From CANLBN01 sp050298695 (GTDB lineage Bacteria; Pseudomonadota; Gammaproteobacteria; Pseudomonadales; Cellvibrionaceae): a stretch of DNA of 15,647 nucleotides. The stretch is taken from contig JBNKUQ010000076.1 in the NCBI GenBank assembly GCA_050298695.1, positions 1 through 15,647 on the forward strand, written 5' to 3'. A program made the position numbers and the translations under genes. A model generated the notes under the pieces. The model saw only the letters and a list, made by a program, of their open reading frames with translations. It did not search any database and had not been told where the DNA came from. Of the stretch, positions 7,278-14,975 are shown piece after piece. The first letter of the stretch is position 1; each line of letters starts with the position of its first letter.

Positions 7278-7829
7278 ATGAAGGGTATTGTTGTTAAGTT
7301 TAACCAACAAAAAGGATATGGTTTTATTAGAACAAAAGGAGAAACAAAAGACTTTTTTGTACATATTAAAGACGTTAAGAACGCCAAGACTCTGAACCCT
7401 GGACAACAGGTTGAATTTGAACTTTCATCAACCAAGAAAGGGCCTGCAGCCACCTCCGTAGTGGCTGGCAAAAAAAGTACTCCACCCTATGCATTATTTT
7501 TTATTGTCGCGATAATTATTTTATTGCCTCTCACGATATATCTTTATCAATATATATCACTGATAGCAGCCTACATTATCGCCATCAATGCAATTACCAC
7601 ACTGATGTATGCTTACGACAAAATAATTTCGGGCTCTTCTGCCGTAAGAATTCCCGAAAAAGTGCTTCATGGCCTCGCATTTATTGGCGGCTCTCCTGCC
7701 GCACTCGCTGCGCAAAAAATGTTTCGCCATAAAACCATAAAAAGGTCTTTTCAAGCAATTTACTGGGGAATCGTACTATTACAGTTGTCGCTTATCATTT
7801 TCACTTTATACATAAAAGGTATATTTTAA
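7278..7829 (+). CDS. Cold-shock-domain plus DUF1294 membrane protein
   Basis: This 183-residue protein is a two-domain fusion. Residues 1-65 form a cold-shock nucleic-acid-binding domain with RNP1-like KGYGFI (12-17) and RNP2-like FFVHI (26-30). After a short linker, residues about 70-183 are a DUF1294 membrane domain with three or four hydrophobic segments and the typical MYAYDK and GGSPAALAAQKMFRHKT stretch. Such fusions are widespread in Gammaproteobacteria; their function is not established. It is the last gene of the plus-strand run, 35 bases after the reductase, with no strong ribosome binding site seen. Nothing links it to polyene chemistry, so it is probably a passenger or an old flanking gene, though co-transcription is likely from the spacing. 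It ends two bases before the stop of the converging ketosynthase. Confidence 0.9.
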   Translation: MKGIVVKFNQQKGYGFIRTKGETKDFFVHIKDVKNAKTLNPGQQVEFELSSTKKGPAATSVVAGKKSTPPYALFFIVAIIILLPLTIYLYQYISLIAAYIIAINAITTLMYAYDKIISGSSAVRIPEKVLHGLAFIGGSPAALAAQKMFRHKTIKRSFQAIYWGIVLLQLSLIIFTLYIKGIF

Positions 7830-7831
7830 AG

Positions 7832-9073
7832 CTATTCACGCCAACGTTTAAATATCAATGACGTATTCACACCGCCAAAGGCAAAGTTATTACTCATGAT
7901 AATATCTGTCTCAATTTCGCGGCCATCACCTCGTATATAATCTAGCTCCGCACAACGCTCATCCACTTGCTCTAAATTAATTGTTGGTGCAAACCAATTC
8001 TCTTCCATCATCATGATGGAAGCCCAGGCTTCAAACGCACCACAGGCACCCAAAGTATGTCCAGTATAACTTTTTAATGAGCTAATTGGTTTACAGCCAA
8101 GCACAGCAAAAGTTGCCTGCGACTCTGCGACATCACCATGTTCTGTAGCCGTTCCATGAGCAGAAATATAACCAATATCATCCGCCGAAATACCTGCATC
8201 TTGCAAACTTAATTGCATGACTTTTTCCATCGTAGCCTGACGTGGACGCACTAAGTGAGAGCCATCCGTATTGGTACCAAAACCAATAATTTCCGCCAAA
8301 ATTTTTGCGCCACGCTTTTTAGCATACTCATAGGATTCCACAATAAAGGTACAAGCACCTTCACCGAGTACCAAACCATCGCGACCTTTATCAAAAGGGC
8401 GCGGCGTATTTTCTGGATGTGCATTATCTGTGCTTGCTGCAAATATCGTATCGAAGGTTGCCGCTTGCGTCGGGCATAATTCTTCAGCGCCACCGGCAAT
8501 CATAATTTTTTGTTGCCCACTGCGAATCGTTTCATAGGCATAACCAATACCCTGGCTGCCTGCAGTGCAAGCGGTTGACGTGGTTAACATACGGCCTTGC
8601 GTTCCAAAATATACACTGAGATTGACCGCAGCGGTGTGGCTCATCATGCGTAAATACGTTGTGCTATTCATTTTGCTGGTAGAGCCATTACCTAACAAAT
8701 GAAAAAATTCCATAGCCGCTGCACTACTTCCGGTGGCAGAGCCATAGGCAATACCAACATCACCCGATGTTAAAATATCGTCTTTTAATAAACCGGCTTC
8801 TGTTAATGCAATTTCTGTTGCCCTGACCGCCATTTGCGCCACTCGTCCCATACTGCGCTTTTTCTTTACGGTAAAATGAGCGGGCAATTCGAAGTCATCA
8901 ATGGGGGCGGCAATGGAGGTGTTCATGTCTGTATATTGCTGCCATTCCTCCATAAAACGGACCGCACTTTTTTTCTGTTTAAGGCGAGCAGCCACATCAG
9001 ACCAAGCACTTCCTAAAGCAGAGATATTTCCTACGCCAGTAATAACTACACGATGTTGTTTTAATACACTCAA
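7832..9073 (-). CDS. Beta-ketoacyl-ACP synthase (FabF-like, ApeR-like)
   Basis: This 413-residue ketosynthase has an intact triad: Cys169 in TSTACTAGSQG, His306 in AHGTATEHGD and His339 in YTGHTLGACGAFE, with Lys334 just before. It therefore should catalyse decarboxylative condensation of malonyl-ACP with an acyl-ACP. Aryl polyene clusters usually have one ketosynthase that pairs with a chain length factor and a second, homodimeric one. This gene, adjacent to the ApeP dehydratase and opposite the reductase, best fits the second (ApeR in the Xenorhabdus naming), possibly acting in initiation or early elongation; this assignment is inference from order. The only plausible start is TTG at 9071-9073, with an AAGGG seven bases before it; the next Met (codon 41) would remove the N-terminal fold. 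It follows the dehydratase gene after 94 bases. Confidence 0.93.
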   Translation of the reverse strand: MSVLKQHRVVITGVGNISALGSAWSDVAARLKQKKSAVRFMEEWQQYTDMNTSIAAPIDDFELPAHFTVKKKRSMGRVAQMAVRATEIALTEAGLLKDDILTSGDVGIAYGSATGSSAAAMEFFHLLGNGSTSKMNSTTYLRMMSHTAAVNLSVYFGTQGRMLTTSTACTAGSQGIGYAYETIRSGQQKIMIAGGAEELCPTQAATFDTIFAASTDNAHPENTPRPFDKGRDGLVLGEGACTFIVESYEYAKKRGAKILAEIIGFGTNTDGSHLVRPRQATMEKVMQLSLQDAGISADDIGYISAHGTATEHGDVAESQATFAVLGCKPISSLKSYTGHTLGACGAFEAWASIMMMEENWFAPTINLEQVDERCAELDYIRGDGREIETDIIMSNNFAFGGVNTSLIFKRWRE

Positions 9074-9167
9074 GTCTCAGCCCTTTGTTTTAGGAATCTC
9101 TGGGTGCTAAAAAGTCGCTTTAAAAGAACACACCGAGATAGCGATGGATATGTTTCTACTATCGAGG

Positions 9168-9656
9168 TCATAACTTGTCCAGGGGTTCCTTAGGTTTACG
9201 AAATACCGATAAATTCGCAGTTGCCAGAATAGCGCCTTCATTACGATAACGAATACTACAATCAAACGTAGCAAGACTATCGCCCACTACAGCTTTTTCC
9301 TTACACTCTATTAACAGCACTTTATTTTCTGCAAAATAATCGACTTGGGTTTGATACGAACGGGTACCCAATAAAAAACCTAAATGTGGTTCAACCAAAC
9401 CATGCTTCAGTTGGTAGCCAGCAATCAATGCTGCAGTTTGCCCCATGTACTCCAAACCAATATAAGCGGGGACACCACGCCCTTCTTCAAAAAAAGGCGC
9501 GTCGGTATCAACATAGGTATAAGCGGAAGATGCCTCCTGACTGAGATATTTAATCCCATTAATCAATAACATGGGGGGGCGATGCGGTAGCAATTCAAAA
9601 ATCTCTGCTTCAAATCGCTCTGCGTCTCTCTCACTATCTTCCTCAATTATGGCCAT
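9168..9656 (-). CDS. ApeP-like 3-hydroxyacyl-ACP dehydratase (hotdog)
   Basis: The protein (162 residues from ATG) has the FabZ/FabA hotdog motif LLPHRPPMLLINGI, giving the catalytic His25, and EYMGQTAALIAG, where Glu69 matches the FabZ catalytic glutamate. The usual GHFP loop between them is replaced by a divergent FFEEGRGVPAYIG. Dehydratases of this type remove water from 3-hydroxyacyl-ACP to make the trans double bond; in aryl polyene systems ApeP works as a complex with ApeI, encoded here three genes upstream in the same operon. The upstream acyltransferase stop touches this gene: the junction reads TAAGTGATG, so a GTG at 9659 and the ATG at 9656 compete. A GAGGG lies seven bases before the GTG and ten before the ATG. 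Confidence 0.9.
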   Translation of the reverse strand: MAIIEEDSERDAERFEAEIFELLPHRPPMLLINGIKYLSQEASSAYTYVDTDAPFFEEGRGVPAYIGLEYMGQTAALIAGYQLKHGLVEPHLGFLLGTRSYQTQVDYFAENKVLLIECKEKAVVGDSLATFDCSIRYRNEGAILATANLSVFRKPKEPLDKL

Positions 9657-9659
9657 CAC

Positions 9660-10661
9660 TTAAACACCCTCTTTTGCTGTCGTCGGCAGGCTATTTTTTA
9701 CTTTTTTTGTGGTAGACCAAAATGAATAAAAGTTAAACCATTGATAAGGTGCTTGCTGACAATGCCGCTCTAAATGTGAAGCAAATTGTTGAGCATAATC
9801 ACCTAAAATCGTCTCTCTATCGGTTCGTGAAAAACTGATTTTATCGGCAAAGGGAACCACTTCGAAATAAACTTTTTTATCTCCCAGACCGGGATGGCGA
9901 TAGCCAAACATTAATTTAACTGGGCACGCAAGTGCCTTAGCCAATAGATAAGGCCCCATAGGCAAAGGGGCCTTATGATTTAAAAACTCGACACTAATGG
10001 TATGTTCTAACCCCGACAAAGGTACACGGTCGCCAGCGATAAAGACCCATTCTCCCTGATCAATTTTCTGTTTGAGCAGCAAGATCGTTGGCACATCAAA
10101 TTCATCGACCTGAAAAATATTAATGCGAGAATCTGGATTTAAGCGTTGCATAATTTCAACAAAATTAGCGGAGTGCTTATCGTAAACTAAAATATTAATA
10201 ATTTTTTGTTTATAGCGTTGCATAAAGCCACGGCAGTACTCTAAGTTACCAAAGTGAGTACCGATAATTAACTGTCCTCGAGTATCTGCCATTAAGGTTT
10301 CAATAATCGAAAAATCGTCGATAACAAATTCATCTTCACTCATCTCAATACACCATGCTAAACCTTTATCTAAAATAGTTTCAGCAAAGCATTTAAAATG
10401 AGCAATACTATTCAGCAAATTAGGCTTACGCTTCCAACATTCGGAATGGGCCTGCCAATGATAATGTAGATACTGTTGAGAGGCACGGCGGGCCACACCA
10501 TTGCATAAAACAAAATACAACGCGACGGGATACATCACTATTGAATAAAAACGCTTACCAAAAATACGATAGAGTAAAAACAAAAAGCGTAAGCCTGTTA
10601 AGGTTCCGGCTTCTTGCAGAGAAGCCCAATGATATTTATTGGCTTTCGAGGAAGCATTCAT
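9660..10661 (-). CDS. LpxL/HtrB-like lipid acyltransferase
   Basis: This 333-residue protein has the lauroyltransferase-type active motif GTHFGNLE, with the H-x4-E pair His136 and Glu141, and a hydrophobic N-terminal segment (about 40-55) that would anchor it in the inner membrane. Related enzymes acylate lipid A precursors. Members in aryl polyene clusters are thought to attach acyl or polyene groups to the lipid carrier. GDRVPLSG further on resembles the second conserved region of the family. It starts at ATG 10661, six bases after the glycosyltransferase stop, and its stop abuts the ApeP start, so translation is tightly coupled. Together with the PlsC-type enzyme on the other strand it gives two different acyltransferases for one pathway. 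An accessory lipid A function cannot be excluded. Confidence 0.9.
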   Translation of the reverse strand: MNASSKANKYHWASLQEAGTLTGLRFLFLLYRIFGKRFYSIVMYPVALYFVLCNGVARRASQQYLHYHWQAHSECWKRKPNLLNSIAHFKCFAETILDKGLAWCIEMSEDEFVIDDFSIIETLMADTRGQLIIGTHFGNLEYCRGFMQRYKQKIINILVYDKHSANFVEIMQRLNPDSRINIFQVDEFDVPTILLLKQKIDQGEWVFIAGDRVPLSGLEHTISVEFLNHKAPLPMGPYLLAKALACPVKLMFGYRHPGLGDKKVYFEVVPFADKISFSRTDRETILGDYAQQFASHLERHCQQAPYQWFNFYSFWSTTKKVKNSLPTTAKEGV

Positions 10662-10667
10662 CGTACG

Positions 10668-11414
10668 CTAATTCCCCAGCAAACGTTTAATGTTACGAGC
10701 TATCAATACTGGCGAATGTAAAAGCATCCCTAATAGTAAACGAGTATGAAGGGAAATGAGTAAAAAATTATCTCGCCAATAGTGAAAGTGCGACACACTG
10801 TTTTCTGGATAGATCACTTTCGTTGACATAAAGTGTAGAGGGATATCAGCCCACACTGCTTTCACTAACATTTCTGTATCAAAATCCATGCGCACGCCGA
10901 TATGGTAGCGATCCAATAAACACTCTATTGCATTTAAGGGGTAGATACGAAAGCCACAAAGTCCATCTTTAATTTGAAACGACAAGGTTTCTAACGCAGT
11001 CCACAAATCAGTTACACGCCGACCATACACTCTTAGCTTAGGTGCACTTTCATCAAAATAAGGCTTACCCGATACAATAGCGTTAGGATGTGCTTGGCTA
11101 TACTCAATAAAACCGGCAACATCATTAATATCATGCTGCCCATCGGCATCAATTTGAATAATATGGGTAAAACCTAGAACACGGGCATAATAAGCACCTG
11201 TAAAAACAGCGGCACCTTTACCACGATTAAAGGCATGACTTAAAAAATGAATATTTTCATGCTGTTGCACTAACGCTTTTACTGCTTCAACACTTTCAAC
11301 TTGACTACCATCATCAACAACAATGCTAGGTATAGATAAACTAGACAACAGCGGTAAAAACTCAGTAAACGCTATATGATGATTATAATGAGGGATAACA
11401 AAACAATATTTCAT
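10668..11414 (-). CDS. Family 2 glycosyltransferase
   Basis: This 248-residue protein has the GT-A fold signatures IVVDDGSQ (Asp34, Asp35, nucleotide-sugar binding) and IQIDADGQHD (Asp89-x-Asp91, metal binding), with the start MKYCFVIPHYNH typical of family 2 enzymes related to dolichol-phosphate mannosyltransferases. There are no clear membrane helices beyond a moderately hydrophobic C-terminus. Such genes recur in aryl polyene clusters and would transfer a sugar to the lipid anchor or a pathway intermediate; donor and acceptor cannot be read from sequence. Its ATG overlaps the stop of the ApeI-like gene as ATGA, a classic coupling signal. Confidence 0.92.
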   Translation of the reverse strand: MKYCFVIPHYNHHIAFTEFLPLLSSLSIPSIVVDDGSQVESVEAVKALVQQHENIHFLSHAFNRGKGAAVFTGAYYARVLGFTHIIQIDADGQHDINDVAGFIEYSQAHPNAIVSGKPYFDESAPKLRVYGRRVTDLWTALETLSFQIKDGLCGFRIYPLNAIECLLDRYHIGVRMDFDTEMLVKAVWADIPLHFMSTKVIYPENSVSHFHYWRDNFLLISLHTRLLLGMLLHSPVLIARNIKRLLGN

Positions 11415-11833
11415 GGGGTACTAAAAACCAGAGTTCCTGTGGAAAAAACATCATCCTCTGAGCGGTAAGTAAAGCTGACCATGGATTTAGTCGGCTTATA
11501 CTGCAAAATCAAATCGATGGTTTGATCCGGTAAAATAACTGTTTTAAATTTAAGGTTATTAACCGCTTTAAATTCGCATTCACTCAAAACACTAGCAAAA
11601 ATAGAGCGAGATAACACCGTTGCCCAATGCACCTGCACCACGCCAGGCAACACTGCCTGTTCAGGAAAGTGGCCCGCAAACCAAGAAATATCATTTGATA
11701 TCGCTAGTGATACCCGTACTTCATCACCCTCCGCTTTATAATTTAGCAGTCGAGGCCAGGTATCACCACTTAAAATGCTTGATATCGTCTGCTCAATAGC
11801 ATTTTTATGATTATTTTTTTCGTTCAAACTCAT
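11411..11833 (-). CDS. ApeI-like hotdog dehydratase partner
   Basis: This 140-residue hotdog protein keeps the FabZ/FabA loop FAGHFPEQAVLPGVVQVHWA (His55 in GHFP) but has no upstream PHR-type motif, and the position of the FabZ catalytic glutamate reads His (VVQVH, residue 69). By itself it therefore looks non-catalytic. In aryl polyene systems ApeI forms a heteromeric dehydratase with ApeP, and the complementary losses here fit that: ApeP holds the His/Glu pair while this protein supplies the GHFP side of the fold. It follows the COG4648 gene by 12 bases and overlaps the glycosyltransferase by four. The name follows Xenorhabdus usage and context; alignment would confirm. Confidence 0.83.
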   Translation of the reverse strand: MSLNEKNNHKNAIEQTISSILSGDTWPRLLNYKAEGDEVRVSLAISNDISWFAGHFPEQAVLPGVVQVHWATVLSRSIFASVLSECEFKAVNNLKFKTVILPDQTIDLILQYKPTKSMVSFTYRSEDDVFSTGTLVFSTP

Positions 11834-11845
11834 ACTTATTTAAGC

Positions 11846-12415
11846 TCAGTCCCATTCAGGAAAATATTTTCGTCGATAATATTGACGAAAGATAATTTCT
11901 GCTGCAATAAAACCTAACACAATGACATAGGAGATAATACCGTTGTACAAAAGCCAAAATGACTTCGACATACAGCAAGCTGAATAAACAGCAATACTGG
12001 CATTAACCACCAACAATAACACCCAAAGCTTGGTCAGATTTCTCATATAAAGACGCGCGCCATCGGGATAAGATTTTCCAGATAGTTTAGCAAACTGCTC
12101 TATCAGAGATTCTCTATCAAATAAAGTAATAAAGAATAATAAAGCGACATAAAGGCTAATGAGCACGGGGTAATAACGTAGCAGCAATTCACTATCAAAC
12201 AAAGCAATAGAACCACAGTAAACAGTGGTTATCACACCCATAATCCATTGGCCCAAATTATTGTCAGATGGAGTCAATGCAATTCGCAGCATTAACAAAA
12301 CAAATAACAATACTGCAAACAAAACAGGATCTGCGTAGTTTAATCCGTAATGTATAACAAAAGGAAAAGCAACAAATAGTATTGCCAACACCATCGGCAG
12401 AATTTTTTTTAACAT
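11846..12415 (-). CDS. COG4648-like integral membrane protein
   Basis: This 189-residue protein is almost entirely hydrophobic, with about six membrane segments (roughly 5-24, 29-45, 52-72, 81-100, 130-150 and 155-175). The soluble loop LFDRESLIEQFAKLSGKSYPDGARLYMRN precedes segment five, and a basic RQYYRRKYFP tail follows the last segment. I recognise it as the COG4648-type predicted membrane protein that commonly accompanies aryl polyene genes; no biochemical role is known to me. Its place between halogenase and the ApeI-like protein supports membership in the pathway, perhaps as scaffold or transporter component in the inner membrane. It follows a strong intergenic palindrome, so its level may differ from that of the genes upstream. 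Confidence 0.85.
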   Translation of the reverse strand: MLKKILPMVLAILFVAFPFVIHYGLNYADPVLFAVLLFVLLMLRIALTPSDNNLGQWIMGVITTVYCGSIALFDSELLLRYYPVLISLYVALLFFITLFDRESLIEQFAKLSGKSYPDGARLYMRNLTKLWVLLLVVNASIAVYSACCMSKSFWLLYNGIISYVIVLGFIAAEIIFRQYYRRKYFPEWD

Positions 12416-12453
12416 AATTTTTTATACACTACCAAAACACTTAAAAATGATGC

Positions 12454-12485
12454 GGTATCATCCCCGCGAAGGCGGGGATGATACC
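12454..12485. repeat. Perfect palindrome (REP-like), possible terminator or mRNA processing hairpin
   Basis: The left arm GGTATCATCCCCGC (12454-12467) and the right arm GCGGGGATGATACC (12472-12485) are exact inverted repeats, a 14-bp stem with a four-base loop. The core CCCCGCGAAGGCGGGG resembles a widespread class of intergenic REP-type palindromes. It sits in the 119-base gap between the halogenase stop and the COG4648 start. In the minus-strand transcript it is followed within seven bases by a TTTTT run, so it could be a partial rho-independent terminator or an mRNA-stabilising hairpin that lowers expression of downstream genes. Confidence 0.85.
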
Positions 12486-12534
12486 AAGAATAACATTATT
12501 GCATGCACTCTTTTAAAATCGCGTGTTTGTAAGA

Positions 12535-14112
12535 TTAGGCCAAGACCACTTGACGATAGTCGCCTAACAATTCACGCTCATCATCACTAATATTATCGCT
12601 AGCATTTTCTTGAAGCATATCGGACAAACAGACCAGCAATTTTTCCAAGACCTCAACATTTTCAGCAATCGCACTACGAGTATCAATTTCTTTTTCACTT
12701 GCTTTTAGTATATCGTTGAAACGCGTCAAACAAGGAATGTAGTATTGGTCCATAAACAAACCCTTGGCTGGTAAAACCAAGCGTAATTTCGCCCGCTCGA
12801 TCAATAACTCCTGCATCCGTTCATTAGCCTCTTGAGCACGACGCAACAGTGGATTGAGCTCACGCATTAAATCAATATCGGTAATCGTTCCTCTGAAAAA
12901 CAATACCGTTAATATGCCCCAGTAATATGCATAATCCCACAACAGCTTAATACCCATCATCTTACGGTCGCCAAAACCACCGTACTGATCAGTGTACAAA
13001 GATAAAGTACTTTCAAAAAAGGAATTGTAAAACATATGAAAAACAGCGCTATCTAAACGAATATCTTTGCCCTGCTTATCCTGAACAATAAGATGCGTAA
13101 TAAAGGTGTTATTAAACGCAATGAAATCACTACCTGGTGCATAAAATGGATCGGTAAAAGCGCCCGCCTCGCCGGTTAAACACCAACCTTCATCGGAGAA
13201 CATTTTTTTACAGCCATAAGAATAATCTTTGACTAGCGCAAAATCCAACAAGGGTGCATCTTCAACTTCGGCAGCCAACCTTGGCTGCTGCTGTTTCAAC
13301 CAAGCCAGGGTATCTTCAAACGTTTGAATACCACTTTCCTCAAGCGCTTGATCATCAATCACAATACCAATACTCGTTGCGCCTGAACCCAAGGGAATAA
13401 TCCAACACCAATAGCCTTTACCCATTAAATGATTAGTACTACGCCAGCGATTACCACTTGCCGCCAAGCGATTTTGCCATGCTACATTGTTTGTCCACTC
13501 ATCAATCACAATGCGTTTATCGATACGAAACCATACGGCGTTACCCCGATGTGGCGTTTCTTTTTTTAGGCCCAATTTATTTTTAACTAATTCTTGTCGT
13601 CCGGTTGCATCGACAAACCAACGACCTTGATAACAACTTTTCTCACCCGATGCATCAATGGTGATCATTTGTTTTTTATTATCTAAACTAACGCTCTCTG
13701 TGGTTGCCCCATCAATAATACGAACACCTTGCTCACTTAACTCTTTGTATAAATAGTTTTCTAGAACACCACGCTCTATTTGATAGGTCGGGATACCAAA
13801 TAATTGACTCACCCCCAATTCATCTTGCTGTGAATAATCCGTTTGAGGCTCTCCAAAAAAACAGCGCAGCCCATGTTTTCGCAAATGTTTTTCACGAAAA
13901 TGTTCTTTTAATTTTAGATGCTCCGTAAAGTAATGAGCCGCTATTTCTACGGTCGACTCTCCAATTTTTGCAGTGGTATCGGGGATGGGAAAACGTCTTT
14001 TCTCAACGACGGTAATATCTAATTCAGAATCAGCCATTTTAAGCTGTTTCGCTAAACTTAAACCGGCAAGACCACCACCGGCAATAATGACATCTGTTGT
14101 TTGTGTATTCAT
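12535..14112 (-). CDS. FAD-dependent halogenase-like monooxygenase
   Basis: This 525-residue flavoprotein starts with the FAD-binding GxGxxG in VIIAGGGLAGLSLAKQL. It carries the flavin-dependent halogenase signature W-x-W-x-I-P as WCWIIP (235-240), and Lys79 in RKHGLRCFFG, which matches the number and approximate context of the catalytic lysine (Lys79 of PrnA). Family members use FADH2 and oxygen to make a hypohalite that is passed to the lysine and then the substrate. Xanthomonadins are brominated aryl polyenes and their cluster carries such an enzyme, so halogenation of the aryl head or chain is inferred. Other related flavoproteins are hydroxylases, so substrate and activity are not proven. 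It follows the chain length factor by 34 bases. No dedicated flavin reductase is seen here; a host one would have to supply FADH2. Confidence 0.85.
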   Translation of the reverse strand: MNTQTTDVIIAGGGLAGLSLAKQLKMADSELDITVVEKRRFPIPDTTAKIGESTVEIAAHYFTEHLKLKEHFREKHLRKHGLRCFFGEPQTDYSQQDELGVSQLFGIPTYQIERGVLENYLYKELSEQGVRIIDGATTESVSLDNKKQMITIDASGEKSCYQGRWFVDATGRQELVKNKLGLKKETPHRGNAVWFRIDKRIVIDEWTNNVAWQNRLAASGNRWRSTNHLMGKGYWCWIIPLGSGATSIGIVIDDQALEESGIQTFEDTLAWLKQQQPRLAAEVEDAPLLDFALVKDYSYGCKKMFSDEGWCLTGEAGAFTDPFYAPGSDFIAFNNTFITHLIVQDKQGKDIRLDSAVFHMFYNSFFESTLSLYTDQYGGFGDRKMMGIKLLWDYAYYWGILTVLFFRGTITDIDLMRELNPLLRRAQEANERMQELLIERAKLRLVLPAKGLFMDQYYIPCLTRFNDILKASEKEIDTRSAIAENVEVLEKLLVCLSDMLQENASDNISDDERELLGDYRQVVLA

Positions 14113-14146
14113 GACTATGCTTACTTCCAGTTACGTTCAAGACTAT

Positions 14147-14974
14147 TTATTGTGAATCAATGGATAGGAAAAGTGATATATGCTCATTCATTGGCAATAC
14201 GCGTTTACCGTTGCCCACACCCAGTAGCATTTCTGCAAGAGTTAAGATGCGCGCACTAGGATTTTTTTGGTAACTTTCCTTAAGCACATCATGGGCCTGA
14301 AGTAATTCGGGCCATTCGCTAGAGCCTGTCGAAATTGTTGCAGCTAATATCGGTTTAGCGCTATCACCCTGGTCCGCAGGCGCAATAATCATTGAAAAGG
14401 CAAACGAAGTTCCTGACCCCATAATGTCTTCTAGCACTTTAGAGACCGGCGCATCAAAAAAAGTTAACAAAATAGTTTTATGTTCTTGCTGACACTGAAG
14501 CATGGCTTCCATCAACGCTAACGAAACGGAGTTCTGAAAACCCGCTACGGAATTCGCCGCTTTTTCACAACCGGTGCTGATTGTCCAATAACCCGCAGCG
14601 GCATTGTGAACAGAATTATGAAATTTTGTTGGTGATAATTCTTTTGTCTCACCCGCCAATACCTTACACATATAGTCGGTTAGTTGCGTATCGCCCAATC
14701 CAGAAACAAACACACAGGTTAACTCTTTAGGATCAATTTGTGCATTCTGCGCGGCCTGCCAGGAAGACTCTACAGCAAGACGCACAGAAAGCGGCGCACG
14801 GCGACGCTCATTTGCCGGAATAATTTCTGGCTTAGGGCCCTTGCTCTCTTTAAGATCGGCATCACTACTGCTAAGCAACTGGCTCAGCTCACTCCATTGC
14901 TCAAAGCCTTCGCCCCAAGCTCCGCAAGCTAAGACTCGGCAAGAAAATTCAGCCGTCATATTTGCATTACTCAT
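14147..14974 (-). CDS. Beta-ketoacyl synthase chain-length-factor-like protein (short, ApeC-like)
   Basis: The true start is taken as ATG at 14972-14974, one base after the preceding ketosynthase stop (TAA A ATG), giving 275 residues; an earlier in-frame ATG inside the ketosynthase would add 18 residues and is unlikely. The protein is a shortened ketosynthase-like domain, with segments ERRRAPLSVRLAVE, PTKFHNSVHNAAAGYWTIST and ETKELSP typical of the Ketoacyl-synt_2 family. No TACSxG cysteine or HGT/GH catalytic motifs are visible, so it is non-catalytic. In aryl polyene systems this protein (ApeC) forms a heterodimer with the adjacent ketosynthase (ApeO) and helps set chain length. The one-base spacing implies strictly coupled, equal production of the two partners. 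Confidence 0.88.
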   Translation of the reverse strand: MSNANMTAEFSCRVLACGAWGEGFEQWSELSQLLSSSDADLKESKGPKPEIIPANERRRAPLSVRLAVESSWQAAQNAQIDPKELTCVFVSGLGDTQLTDYMCKVLAGETKELSPTKFHNSVHNAAAGYWTISTGCEKAANSVAGFQNSVSLALMEAMLQCQQEHKTILLTFFDAPVSKVLEDIMGSGTSFAFSMIIAPADQGDSAKPILAATISTGSSEWPELLQAHDVLKESYQKNPSARILTLAEMLLGVGNGKRVLPMNEHISLFLSIDSQ

Positions 14975-14975
14975 T

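Noticed and set aside
9074..9167. Possible promoter or small gene between ApeP-like and ketosynthase genes
   Set aside because: The 94-base gap shows no clear -35/-10 pair, hairpin or coding frame; only the AAGGG before the TTG start is meaningful.
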